This document shows positions 40,271 through 54,240 of a stretch of DNA of 64,000 nt, one piece after another. A model generated the notes under the pieces. It saw nothing but the letters and a program-made list of their open reading frames with translations, was not told where the DNA came from and did not search any database. The stretch is from NCBI RefSeq assembly GCF_050948215.1, contig NW_027489055.1, forward strand, positions 1 to 64,000, given 5' to 3'. Source of the DNA: Halictus rubicundus. Taxonomy: Eukaryota; Arthropoda; Insecta; Hymenoptera; Halictidae. Both the position numbers and the translations under genes were made by a program. Within the stretch, counting starts at the first letter, position 1. Each line of letters begins with the position of its first letter.

Positions 40271-43200
40271 GTCTATCCTATCCTCTATCCTATCCTATCC
40301 TCTATCCTATCCTATCCTCTATCCTATCCTATCGTCTATCCTATCCTCTATCCTATCCTATCCTCTATCCTATCCTATCCTCTATCCTTTCCTATCGTCT
40401 ATCCTATCCTCTATACTATCCTATCCTCTATCCTATCCTATCATCTATCCTCAATCCTATCCTTTCGTGTATCCTATCCAATCCTCTATCCTATCCTATC
40501 CTCTATCCTATCCTATCCTCTATCCTATCCTCTATCCTATCCTCTATCCTATCCTCTATCCTATCCTCTATCCTATCCTCTATCCTATCCTATCCTCTAT
40601 CCTATCCTATCATCTATCCTCTATCCTATCCAATCCTCTATCCTATCCTATCCTCTATCCTATCATATCCTCTATCCTATAATATCCTCTATCCTATCCT
40701 ATCATCTATCCAATCCTCTATCCTATCATATCCTCTATCCTAACCTATCCTCTATCCTATCCTATCCTCTATCCTATCCTATCGTCTATCCTATCCTCTA
40801 TCCTATCCTATCCTCTATCCTATCCTATCCTCTATCCTATCCTATCGTCTATCCTATCCTCTATCCTATCCTATCCTCTATCCTATCCTATCCTCTATCC
40901 TATCCTATCCTCTATCCTATCCTATCCTCTATCCTTTCCTATCGTCTATCCTATCCTCTATCCTATCCTATCCTCTATCCTTTCCTATCGTCTATCCTAT
41001 CGTCTATCCTATCCTCTATCCTATCCTATCCTCTATCCTCTATCCTATCCTCTATCCTATCCTCTATCCTATCCTCTATCCTATCCTCTATCCTATCCTA
41101 TCCTATCCTCTATCCTATCCTATCCTCTATCCTATCCTATCGTCTATCCTATCCTCTATCCTATCCTATCCTCTATCCTATCCTATCCTCTATCCTATCA
41201 TATCCTCTATCCTATAATTTCCTCTATCCTATCCTATCATCTAAGCTATCCTCTATCCTATCCTATCGTCTATCCTATCCTCCATCCTATCCTATCCTCT
41301 ATCCTATCCTGTCCTCTATCCTATCCTATCGTCTATCCTATCCTCTATCCTATCCTATCCTCTATCCTATCCTATCCTCTATCCATTCCTATCGTCTATC
41401 CTATCCTCTATCCGATCCTATCCTCTATCCTCTATCCTATCCACTATCCTATACTCTATCCTAACCTATCCTCTATCCTATCCTATCCTCTATCCTATCC
41501 TATCTTCTATCCTATCCTATCCTCTATCCTATCAAATCCCCTATCCTATCCTCTATTCTATCCTATCCTGTATCCTATCAAATCCCCTATCCTATCCTCT
41601 ATCCTATCCTATCCTCTATCCTATCCTATCCTCTATCCTGTCCTATCCTCTATCCTTTCCTATCGTCTATCCTATCCTCTATCCTATCCTATCCTCTATC
41701 CTCTATCCTATCCTCTATCCTATGCTCTATCCTATCCTATCCTCTATCCTATCCTATCCAATCCCCTATCCTATCCTATCATCTATCCTCAATCCTATCC
41801 TTTCGTGTATCCTATCCAATCCTCTATCCTATCCTATCCTCTATCCTATCCTATCGTCTATCCTATCGTCTATCCTATCCTCTCCTCTATCCTATCCTAT
41901 CCTCTATAGTATCCTATCCTCTATCCTATCCTATCCCCTATCCTATCCTATCATCTATCCTATCCTATCCTCTATCCTATCCTATCCTCTGTCCTATCCT
42001 ATCGTCTATCCTATCCTCTATCCTTTCCTATCCTCTATCCTATCCTGTCATCTATCCTCTATCGTATCCAATCCTCTATCCTATCCTATCCTCTATCCTA
42101 TCCTATCCTCTATCCTATCCTATCCTCTATCCTATCCTATCATCTATCCTCAATCCTATCCTTTCGTGTATCCTATCCAATCCTCTATCCTATCCTATCG
42201 TCTATCCTATCCTATCGTCTATCCTATCCTCTATCCTATCCTCTCCTCTATCCTATCCTATCCTGTATAGTATCCTATCCTCTATCCTATCCTATCCTCT
42301 ATCCTATCCTATCATCTATCCTATCCTATCCTCTATCCTATCCTATCATCTATCCTATCCTATCGTCTATCCTATCCTCTATCCTATCCTATCGTCTATC
42401 CTATCCTCTATCCTATCCTATCCTCTATCCTATCCTATCCTCTATCCTATCCTATCCTCTATCCTATCCTCTATCCTATCCTCCATCCTTTCCTATCGTC
42501 TATTCTATCCTCTATCCTATCCTATCCTCTATCCTCTATCCTATCCTCTATCCTATCCTCTATCCTATCGTATCCAATCCCCTATCCTATGCTCTATCAT
42601 ATCCTACCCTCTATAATAACGTATACTCTATCATATCCTATCCTCTATCCTATCCTATCCTATCGTCTATCCTATCCTATCCTCTATCCTATCCTATCCT
42701 CTATCCTATCCTATCCTCTATCCTATCCTATCCTCTATCCTATCCTATCCTCTATCCTATCCTATCATCTATCCTCAATCCTATCCTTTCGTGTATCCTA
42801 TCCAATCCTCTATCCTATCCTATCCTCTATCCTATCCTATCGTCTATCCTATCCTGTATCCTATCCTCTCCTCTATCCTATCCTATCCTGTATAGTATCC
42901 TATCCTCTATCCTATCCTATCCTCTATCCTATCCTATCATCTATCCTATCCTATCCTCTATCCTATCCTCTATCCTATCCTATCCTCTATCCTATCCTAT
43001 CGTCTATCCTATCCTCTATCCTATCCTATCCTCTCTCCTATCCTATCCTCTATCCTATCCTCTATCCTATCCTCTATCCTATCCTATCTTCTATCCTATC
43101 CTATCCTCTATCCTATCCTATCCTCTATCCTATCCTATCCTCTATCCTATCCTATCGTCTATCCTATCCTCTATCCTATCCTATCCTCTATCCTATCCTA

Positions 43201-43768
43201 TCCTCTATCCTATCCTATCGTCTATCCATTCCTCTATCCTATCCTATCCTCTATCCTATCCTATCCTCTATCCTATCCTATCCTCTATCCTATCCTATCC
43301 TCTATCCTATCCTATCCTCTATCCTATCCTCTATCCTATCCTATCCTCTATCCTATCCTATCCTCTATCCTATCCTATCCTCTATCCTATCCTATCGTCT
43401 ATCCTATCCTCTATCCTATCCTCTCCTCTATCCTATCCTATCCTGTATAGTATCCTATCCTCTATCCTATCCTATCCTCTATCCTATCCTATCGTCTATC
43501 CTATCCTCTATCCTATCCTATCCTCTATCCTATCCTATCCTCTATCCTATCCTATCGTCTATCCTATCCTCTATCCTATCCTATCCTCTATCCTATCCTA
43601 TCCTCTATCCTTTCCTATCGTCTATCCTATCCTCTATCCTATCCTATCCTCTATCCTCTATCCTCTATCCTATCCTATCCTCTATCCTATCCTCTATCCT
43701 ATCCTCTATCCTATCCTCTATCCTATCCTATCCTCTATCCTATCCTATCCTATCCAATCCCCTATCCT

Positions 43769-45977
43769 ATGCTCTATCCTATCCTACCCTCTATAATATC
43801 GTATACTCTATCATATCCTATCCTCTATCCTATCCTCTCATCTATCCTCAATCCTATCCTTTCGTGTATCCTATCCAATCCTCTATCCTATCCTATCCTC
43901 TATCCTATCCTATCGTCAATCCTATCCTCTATCCTATCCTCTCCTCTATCCTATCCTATCCTGTATAGTATCCTATCCTCTATCCTATCCTATCCTCTAT
44001 CCTATCCTATCATCTATCCTATCCTATCCTCTATCCTATCCTATCGTCTATCCTATCCTCTATCCTATCCTCTCCTCTATCCTATCCTATCCTGTATAGT
44101 ATCCTATCCTCTATCCTATCCTATCATCTATCCTATCCTATCCTCTATCCTATCCTATCGTCTATCCTATCCTCTATCCTATCCTATCCTCTATCCTATC
44201 CTATCCTCTATCCTATCCAATCCTCTATCCTATCCTATCCTCTATCCTATCCTATCGTCTATCCTATCCTCTATCCTATCCTCTCCTCTATCCTATCCTC
44301 TATCCTCTATCCTATCCTCTATCCTATCCTCTATCCTATCCTCTATCCTATCCTCTATCCTATCCTCTATCCTATCCTATCCTATCCTCTATCCTATCCT
44401 ATCCTCTATCCTATCTGATCGTCTATCCTATCCTCTATCCTATCCTATCCTCTATCCTATCCTATCCTCTATCCTATCCTATCCTCTATCCTATCCTATC
44501 GTCTATCCTATCCTCTATCCTATCCTATCCTCTATCCTATCCTATCCTCTATCCTATCCTATCCTCTATCCTATCCTCTATCCTATCCTATCCTCTATCC
44601 TATCCTATCCTCTATCCTATCCTATCATCTATCCTCTATCCTATCCAATTATCTATCCTATCCTATCCTCTATCCTATCCTATCCTCAATCCTATCCTTT
44701 CGTGTATCCTATCCAATCCTCTATCCTATCCTATCCTCTATCCTATCCTCTCCTCTATCCTATCCTATCCTCTATAGTATCCTATCCTCTATCCTATCCT
44801 ATCCTCTATCCTATCCTATCATCTATCCTATCCTATCCTCTATCCTATCCTATCCTCTATCCTATCCTATCGTCTATCCTATCCTCTATCCTATCCTATC
44901 CTCTATCCTATCCTGTCATCTATCCTCAATCCTATCCTTTCGTGTATCCTATCCAATCCTCTATCCTATCCTATCCTCTATCCTATCCTATCGTCTATCC
45001 TATCCTCTATCCTATCCTCTCCTCTATCCTATCCTCTCCTCTATCCTATCCTATCCTGTATAGTATCCTATCCTCTATCCTATCCTATCCTCTATCCTAT
45101 CCTATCCTCTATCCTATCCTATCCTTTATCCTATCCTCTATCCTATCCTATCCTATATCCTATCCTATCATCTATCCTCTATCCTATCCAATCCTCTATC
45201 CTATCCTATCCTCTATCCTATCATATCCTCTATCCTATAATTTCCTCTATCCTATCCTATCATCTATCCTATCCTCTATCCTATCCTATCGTCTATCCTA
45301 TCCTCTATCCTATCCTATCCTCTATCCTATCCTATCCTCTATCCTATCCTATCGTCTATCCTATCCTCTATCCTATCCTATCCTCTATCCTCTATCCTAT
45401 CCTCTATCCTATCCTCTATCCTATCCTATCCTCTATCCTATCCTATCCAATCCCCTATCCTATCCTATCATCTATCCTCAATCCTATCCTTTCGTGTATC
45501 CTATCCAATCCTCTATCCTATCCTATCCTCTATCCTATCCTATCGTCTATCCTATCGTCTATCCTATCCTCTCCTCTATCCTATCCTATCCTCTATAGTA
45601 TCCTATCCTCTATCCTATCCTATCCCCTATCCTATCCTATCATCTATCCTATCCTATCCTCTATCCTATCCTATCCTCTGTCCTATCCTATCGTCTATCC
45701 TATCCTCTATCCTTTCCTATCCTCTATCCTATCCTGTCATCTATCCTCTATCGTATCCAATCCTCTATCCTATCCTATCCTCTATCCTATCCTATCCTCT
45801 ATCCTATCCTATCATCTATCCTGAATCCTATCCTTTCGTGTATCCTATCCAATCCTCTATCCTATCCTATCGTCTATCCTATCCTATCCTCTATCCTATC
45901 CTCTATCCTATCCTCTATCCTATCCTCTATCCTATCCTATCCTCTATCCTATCCTATCCTATCCAATCCCCTATCCT
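43769..45977 (+). repeat. Higher-order unit, copy 1 (2209 bp)
   Basis: The unit opens with marker A at 43769 and carries marker B at 43864, 44702, 44942, 45494 and 45838, giving intervals 95, 838, 240, 552, 344 and 140 to the next marker A. The 552 interval is 63 bp shorter than in copies 2 and 3 (615); the missing 63 bases contain one GTCTATCC repeat block. Order and variants otherwise match copy 3. Confidence 0.9.
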
Positions 45978-47423
45978 ATGCTCTATCCTATCCTACCCTC
46001 TATAATATCGTATACTCTATCATATCCTATCCTCTATCCTATCCTCTCATCTATCCTCAATCCTATCCTTTCGTGTATCCTATCCAATCCTCTATCCTAT
46101 CCTATCCTCTATCCTATCCTATCGTCAATCCTATCCTCTATCCTATCCTCTCCTCTATCCTATCCTATCCTGTATAGTATCCTATCCTCTATCCTATCCT
46201 ATCATCTATCCTATCCTATCCTCTATCCTATCCTATCCTCTATCCTATCCTATCGTCTATCCTATCCTCTATCCTATCCTATCCTCTATCCTATCCTGTC
46301 ATCTATCCTCAATCCTATCCTTTCGTGTATCCTATCCAATCCTCTATCCTATCCTATCCTCTATCCTATCCTATCGTCTATCCTATCCTCTATCCTATCC
46401 TCTCCTCTATCCTATCCTCTCCTCTATCCTATCCTATCCTGTATAGTATCCTATCCTCTATCCTATCCTATCCTCTATCCTATCCTATCCTCTATCCTAT
46501 CCTATCCTTTATCCTATCCTCTATCCTATCCTATCCTATATCCTATCCTATCATCTATCCTCTATCCTATCCAATCCTCTATCCTATCCTATCCTCTATC
46601 CTATCATATCCTCTATCCTATAATTTCCTCTATCCTATCCTATCATCTATCCTATCCTCTATCCTATCCTATCGTCTATCCTATCCTCTATCCTATCCTA
46701 TCCTCTATCCTATCCTATCCTCTATCCTATCCTATCGTCTATCCTATCCTCTATCCTATCCTATCCTCTATCCTGTCCTATCCTCTATCCTTTCCTATCG
46801 TCTATCCTATCCTCTATCCTATCCTATCCTCTATCCTCTATCCTATCCTCTATCCTATCCTCTATCCTATCCTATCCTCTATCCTATCCTATCCAATCCC
46901 CTATCCTATCCTATCATCTATCCTCAATCCTATCCTTTCGTGTATCCTATCCAATCCTCTATCCTATCCTATCCTCTATCCTATCCTATCGTCTATCCTA
47001 TCGTCTATCCAATCCTCTCCTCTATCCTATCCTATCCTCTATAGTATCCTATCCTCTATCCTATCCTATCCCCTATCCTATCCTATCATCTATCCTATCC
47101 TATCCTCTATCCTATCCTATCCTCTGTCCTATCCTATCGTCTATCCTATCCTCTATCCTTTCCTATCCTCTATCCTATCCTGTCATCTATCCTCTATCGT
47201 ATCCAATCCTCTATCCTATCCTATCCTCTATCCTATCCTATCCTCTATCCTATCCTATCATCTATCCTGAATCCTATCCTTTCGTGTATCCTATCCAATC
47301 CTCTATCCTATCCTATCGTCTATCCTATCCTATCCTCTATCCTATCCTCTATCCTATCCTCTATCCTATCCTCTATCCTATCCTATCCTCTATCCTATCC
47401 TATCCTATCCAATCCCCTATCCT
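45978..47423 (+). repeat. Higher-order unit, copy 2 (1446 bp, internally deleted)
   Basis: Marker A at 45978 and marker B at 46073, 46325, 46940 and 47284 give intervals 95, 252, 615, 344 and 140. Relative to copy 3 the stretch spanning 838 plus 240 is reduced to 252, a loss of 826 bp. The second-last and last intervals (615, 344) are identical to copy 3. Confidence 0.9.
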
Positions 47424-49695
47424 ATGCTCTATCCTATCCTACCCTCTATAATATCGTATACTCTATCATATCCTATCCTCTATCCTATCCTCTCATCTAT
47501 CCTCAATCCTATCCTTTCGTGTATCCTATCCAATCCTCTATCCTATCCTATCCTCTATCCTATCCTATCGTCAATCCTATCCTCTATCCTATCCTCTCCT
47601 CTATCCTATCCTATCCTGTATAGTATCCTATCCTCTATCCTATCCTATCCTCTATCCTATCCTATCATCTATCCTATCCTATCCTCTATCCTATCCTATC
47701 GTCTATCCTATCCTCTATCCTATCCTCTCCTCTATCCTATCCTATCCTGTATAGTATCCTATCCTCTATCCTATCCTATCATCTATCCTATCCAATCCTC
47801 TATCCTATCCTATCGTCTATCCTATCCTCTATCCTATCCTATCCTCTATCCTATCCTATCCTCTATCCTATCCAATCCTCTATCCTATCCTATCCTCTAT
47901 CCTATCCTATCGTCTATCCTATCCTCTATCCTATCCTCTCCTCTATCCTATCCTCTATCCTCTATCCTATCCTTTATCCTATCCTCTATCCTATCCTCTA
48001 TCCTATCCTCTATCCTATCCTCTATCCTATCCTATCCTATCCTCTATCCTATCCTATCCTCTATCCTATCCTATCGTCTATCCTATCCTCTATCCTATCC
48101 TATCCTCTATCCTATCCTATCCTCTATCCTATCCTATCCTCTATCCTATCCTATCGTCTATCCTATCCTCTATCCTATCCTATCCTCTATCCTATCCTAT
48201 CCTCTATCCTATCCTATCCTCTATCCTATCCTCTATCCTATCCTATCCTCTATCCTATCCTATCCTCTATCCTATCCTATCATCTATCCTCTATCCTATC
48301 CAATTATCTATCCTATCCTATCCTCTATCCTATCCTATCCTCAATCCTATCCTTTCGTGTATCCTATCCAATCCTCTATCCTATCCTATCCTCTATCCTA
48401 TCCTCTCCTCTATCCTATCCTATCCTCTATAGTATCCTATCCTCTATCCTATCCTATCCTCTATCCTATCCTATCATCTATCCTATCCTATCCTCTATCC
48501 TATCCTATCCTCTATCCTATCCTATCGTCTATCCTATCCTCTATCCTATCCTATCCTCTATCCTATCCTGTCATCTATCCTCAATCCTATCCTTTCGTGT
48601 ATCCTATCCAATCCTCTATCCTATCCTATCCTCTATCCTATCCTATCGTCTATCCTATCCTCTATCCTATCCTCTCCTCTATCCTATCCTCTCCTCTATC
48701 CTATCCTATCCTGTATAGTATCCTATCCTCTATCCTATCCTATCCTCTATCCTATCCTATCCTGTATCCTATCCTATCCTTTATCCTATCCTCTATCCTA
48801 TCCTATCCTATATCCTATCCTATCATCTATCCTCTATCCTATCCAATCCTCTATCCTATCCTATCCTCTATCCTATCATATCCTCTATCCTATAATTTCC
48901 TCTATCCTATCCTATCATCTATCCTATCCTCTATCCTATCCTATCGTCTATCCTATCCTCTATCCTATCCTATCCTCTATCCTATCCTATCCTCTATCCT
49001 ATCCTATCGTCTATCCTATCCTCTATCCTATCCTATCCTCTATCCTGTCCTATCCTCTATCCTTTCCTATCGTCTATCCTATCCTCTATCCTATCCTATC
49101 CTCTATCCTCTATCCTATCCTCTATCCTATCCTCTATCCTATCCTATCCTCTATCCTATCCTATCCAATCCCCTATCCTATCCTATCATCTATCCTCAAT
49201 CCTATCCTTTCGTGTATCCTATCCAATCCTCTATCCTATCCTATCCTCTATCCTATCCTATCGTCTATCCTATCGTCTATCCTATCCTCTCCTCTATCCT
49301 ATCCTATCCTCTATAGTATCCTATCCTCTATCCTATCCTATCCCCTATCCTATCCTATCATCTATCCTATCCTATCCTCTATCCTATCCTATCCTCTGTC
49401 CTATCCTATCGTCTATCCTATCCTCTATCCTTTCCTATCCTCTATCCTATCCTGTCATCTATCCTCTATCGTATACAATCCTCTATCCTATCCTATCCTC
49501 TATCCTATCCTATCCTCTATCCTATCCTATCATCTATCCTGAATCCTATCCTTTCGTGTATCCTATCCAATCCTCTATCCTATCCTATCGTCTATCCTAT
49601 CCTATCGTCTATCCTATCCTCTATCCTATCCTCTCCTCTATCCTATCCTATCCTGTATAGTATCCTATCCTCTATCCTATCCTATCCCGTATCCT
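47424..49695 (+). repeat. Higher-order unit, copy 3 (about 2272 bp, fullest)
   Basis: Marker A at 47424 and marker B at 47519, 48357, 48597, 49212 and 49556 give intervals 95, 838, 240, 615 and 344. It has both segments missing from the other copies, so it best represents the full unit. No marker A follows at the expected 140 bp; the array then continues with GTATAGTATCC-rich sequence. The right boundary is set by analogy. Confidence 0.85.
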
Positions 49696-51539
49696 ATCCT
49701 ATCATCTATCCTATCCTATCCTGTATAGTATCCTATCCTCTATCCTATCCTATCCTCTATCCTATCCTATCACCTATCCTATCCTATCCTCTATCCTATC
49801 CTATCCTCTATCCTATCCTATCGTCTATCCTATCCTCTATCCTATCCTATCGTCTATCCTATCCTCTATCCTATCCTATCCTCTATCCTATCCTATCCTC
49901 TATCCTATCCTATCCTCTATCCTATCCTATCCTCTATCCTATCCTATCCTCTATCCTATCCTATCCTCTATCCTATCCTATCCTCTATCCTATCCTATCC
50001 TCTATCCTATCCTATCCTCTATCCTATCCTATTCTCTATCCTATCCTATCCTCTATCCTATCCTATCCTCTATCCTATCCTCTATCCTATCCTCTATCCT
50101 ATCCTATCATCTATCCTCTATCCTATCCAATCCTCTATCCTATCCTATCCTCTATCCTATCCTATCCTCTATCCTATCCTATCCTCTATCCTATCCTATC
50201 CTCTATCCTATCCTATCGTCTAACCTATCCTCTATCCTATCCTATCGTCTATCCTATCCTCTATCCTATCCTATCCTCTATCCTATCCTATCCTCTATCC
50301 TATCCTATCCTCTATCCTATCCTCTATCCTATCCTCTATCCTATCCTCTATCCTATCCTCTATCCTATCCTCTATCCTATCCTATCATCTATCCTCTATC
50401 CTATCCAATCCTCTATCCTATCCTATCCTCTATCCTATCATATCCTCTATCCTATAATATCCTCTATCCTATCCTATCATCTATCCAATCCTCTATCCTA
50501 TCCTATCCTCTATCCTATCCTATCCTCTATCCTATCTTATCGTCTATCCTATCCTCTATCCTATCCTATCCTCTATCCTATCCTATCCTCTCTCCTATCC
50601 TATCGTCTATCCTATCCTCTATCCTATCCTATCCTCTATCCTTTCCTATCGTCTATCCTATCCTCTATACTATCCTATCCTCTATCCTATCCAATCATCT
50701 ATCCTCAATCCTATCCTTTCGTGTATCCTATCCAATCCTCTATCCTATCCTATCCTCTATCCTATCCTATCCTCTATCCTATCCTCTATCCTATCCTCTA
50801 TCCTATCCTCTATCCTATCCTATCCTCTATCCTATCCTATCATCTATCCTCTGTCCTATCCAATCCTCTATCCTATCCTATCCTCTATCCTATCATATCC
50901 TCTATCCTATAATATCCTCTATCCTATCCTATCATCTATCCAATACTCTATCCTATCATATCCTCTATCCTATCCTATCCTCTATCCTATCCTATCCTCT
51001 ATCCTATCCTATCGTCTATCCTATCCTCTATCCTATCCTATCCTCTATCCTATCCTATCCTCTATCCTATCCTATCGTCTATCCTATCCTCTATCCTATC
51101 CTATCCTCTATCCTATCCTATCCTCTATCCTATCCTATCCTCTATCCTTTCCTATCGTCTATCCTATCCTCTATCCTATCCTATCCTCTATCCTTTCCTA
51201 TCGTCTATCCTATCGTCTATCCTATCCTCTATCCTATCCTATCCTCTATCCTCTATCCTATCCTCTATCCTATCCTCTATCCTATCCTCTATCCTATCCT
51301 CTATCCTATCCTATCCTATCCTCTATCCTATCCTATCCTCTATCCTATCCTATCGTCTATCCTATCCTATCCTCTATCCTATCCTATCCTCTATCCTATC
51401 CTATCCTCTATCCTATCCTATCCTCTATCCTATCCTATCCTCTATCCTATCCTCTATCCTATCCTATCCTCTATCCTATCCTATCCTCTATCCTATCCTA
51501 TCCTCTATCCTATCCTATCATCTATCCTCTATCCTATCC

Positions 51540-52260
51540 AATCCTCTATCCTATCCTATCCTCTATCCTATCCTATCCTCAATCCTATCCTTTCGTGTAT
51601 CCTATCCAATCCTCTATCCTATCCTATCCTCTATCCTATCCTCTCCTCTATCCTATCCTATCCTCTATAGTATCCTATCCTCTATCCTATCCTATCCTCT
51701 ATCCTATCCTATCATCTATCCTATCCTATCCTCTATCCTATCCTATCCTCTATCCTATCCTATCGTCTATCCTATCCTCTATCCTATCCTATCCTCTATC
51801 CTATCCTGTCATCTATCCTCAATCCTATCCTTTCGTGTATCCTATCCAATCCTCTATCCTATCCTATCCTCTATCCTATCCTATCGTCTATCCTATCCTC
51901 TATCCTATCCTCTCCTCTATCCTATCCTCTCCTCTATCCTATCCTATCCTGTATAGTATCCTATCCTCTATCCTATCCTATCCTCTATCCTATCCTATCC
52001 TCTATCCTATCCTATCCTTTATCCTATCCTCTATCCTATCCTATCCTATATCCTATCCTATCATCAATCCTCTATCCTATCCAATCCTCTATCCTATCCT
52101 ATCCTCTATCCTATCATATCCTCTATCCTATAATTTCCTCTATCCTATCCTATCATCTATCCTATCCTCTATCCTATCCTATAGTCTATCCTATCCTCCA
52201 TCCTATCCTATCCTCTATCCTATCCTATCCTCTATCCTATCCTATCGTCTATCCTATCCT
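51540..52260 (+). repeat. Displaced partial copy of the 48.3-49.0 kb segment
   Basis: Marker B at 51595 and 51835 is 240 bp apart, exactly as at 48357 and 48597 (and 44702 and 44942), and the following units match for several hundred bases. The displacement is 3238 bp. After about 52.26 kb it passes into marker C (52299) rather than the sequence seen in the 47.4 kb copy, so this is a recombinant segment. Confidence 0.8.
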
Positions 52261-52289
52261 CTATCCTATCCTATCCTCTATCCTATCCT

Positions 52290-54240
52290 ATCCTCTATCC
52301 ATTCCTATCGTCTATCCTATCCTCTATCCGATCCTATCCTCTATCCTCTATCCTATCCACTATCCTATACTCTTTCCTAACCTATCCTCTATCCTATCCT
52401 ATCCTCTATCCTATCCTATCTTTTATCCTATCCTATCCTCTATCCTATCAAATCCCCTATCCTATCCTCTATTCTATCCTATCCTGTATCCTATCAAATC
52501 CCCTATCCTATCCTCTATCCTATCCTATCCTCTACCCTACCCTATCCTCTATCCTGTCCTATCCTCTATCCTTTCCTATCGTCTATCCTATCCTCTATCC
52601 TATCCTATCCTCTATCCTCTATCCTATCCTCTATCCTATCCTCTATCCTATCCTATCCTCTATCCTATCCTATCCAATCCCCTATCCTATCCTATCATCT
52701 ATCCTCAATCCTATCCTTTCGTGTATCCTATCCAATCCTCTATCCTATCCTATCCTCTATCCTATCCTATCGTCTATCCTATCGTCTATCCTATCCTCTC
52801 CTCTATCCTATCCTATCCTCTATAGTATCCTATCCTCTATCCTATCCTATCCCCTATCCTATCCTATCATCTATCCTATCCTATCCTCTATCCTATCCTA
52901 TCCTCTGTCCTATCCTATCGTCTATCCTATCCTCTATCCTTTCCTATCCTCTATCCTATCCTGTCATCTATCCTCTATCGTATCCAATCCTCTATCCTAT
53001 CCTATCCTCTATCCTATCCTATCATCTATCCTCAATCCTATCCTTTCGTGTATCCTATCCAATCCTCTATCCTATCCTATCGTCTATCCTATCCTATCGT
53101 CTATCCTATCCTCTATCCCATCCTCTCCTCTATCCTATCCTATCCTGTATAGTATCCTATCCTCTATCCTATCCTATCCTCTATCCTATCCTATCATCTA
53201 TCCTATCCTATCCTCTATCCTATCCTATCATCTATCCTATCCTATCGTCTATCCTATCCTCCATCCTATCCTATCCTCTATCCTATCCTATCCTCTATCC
53301 TATCCTATCGTCTATCCTATCCTCTATCCTATCCTATCCTCTATCCTATCCTATCCTCTATCCATTCCTATCGTCTATCCTATCCTCTATCCGATCCTAT
53401 CCTCTATCCTCTATCCTATCCACTATCCTATACTCTATCCTAACCTATCCTCTATCCTATCCTATCCTCTATCCTATCCTATCTTCTATCCTATCCTATC
53501 CTCTATCCTATCAAATCCCCTATCCTATCCTCTATTCTATCCTATCCTGTATCCTATCAAATCCCCTATCCTATCCTCTATCCTATCCTATCCTCTATCC
53601 TATCCTATCCTTTATCCTGTCCTATCCTCTATCCTTTCCTATCGTCTATCCTATCCTCTATCCTATCCTATCCTCTATCCTCTATCCTATCCTCTATCCT
53701 ATCCTCTATCCTATCCTCTATCCTATCCTATCCTCTATCCTATCCTATCCAATCCCCTATCCTATCCTATCATCTATCCTCAATCCTATCCTTTCGTGTA
53801 TCCTATCCAATCCTCTATCCTATCCTATCCTCTATCCTATCCTATCGTCTATCCTATCGTCTATCCTATCCTCTCCTCTATCCTATCCTATCCTCTATAG
53901 TATCCTATCCTCTATCCTATCCTATCCCCTATCCTATCCTATCATCTATCCTATCCTATCCTCTATCCTATCCTATCCTCTGTCCTATCCTATCGTCTAT
54001 CCTATCCTCTATCCTTTCCTATCCTCTATCCTATCCTGTCATCTATCCTCTATCGTATCCAATCCTCTATCCTATCCTATCCTCTATCCTATCCTATCCT
54101 CTATCCTATCCTATCCTCTATCCTATCCTATCATCTATCCTCAATCCTATCCTTTCGTGTATCCTATCCAATCCTCTATCCTATCCTATCGTCTATCCTA
54201 TCCTATCGTCTATCCTATCCTCTATCCTATCCTCTCCTCT
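52290..54240 (+). repeat. Tandem duplication of the C-B-B block, period about 1.06-1.11 kb
   Basis: Marker C at 52299 and 53362 (1063 apart), first marker B at 52721 and 53796 (1075 apart) and second marker B at 53048 and 54157 (1109 apart). The growing displacement reflects added units in the second copy: 12 bp and then 34 bp, the latter being two 17-bp units. Confidence 0.85.

Larger units (their letters stand above)
35787..53430 (+). repeat. Marker C: CTATCCATTCC cluster, five copies
   Basis: The cluster CTATCCATTCCTATCG, CTCTATCCGATCC, TATCCACTATCCTATACTC, CTAACCTATCC occurs with CCATT at 35787, 38028, 41393, 52299 and 53362. Each is followed by a CTATCTTCTATCC segment and a doubled CTATCAAATCCCC segment with CTATTCTATCCTATCCTG between. 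It marks the start of a composite block that usually ends in marker B about 412-434 bp downstream; in the 38028 copy the TTTCGTG of that B site is lost (near 38450). Confidence 0.82.
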
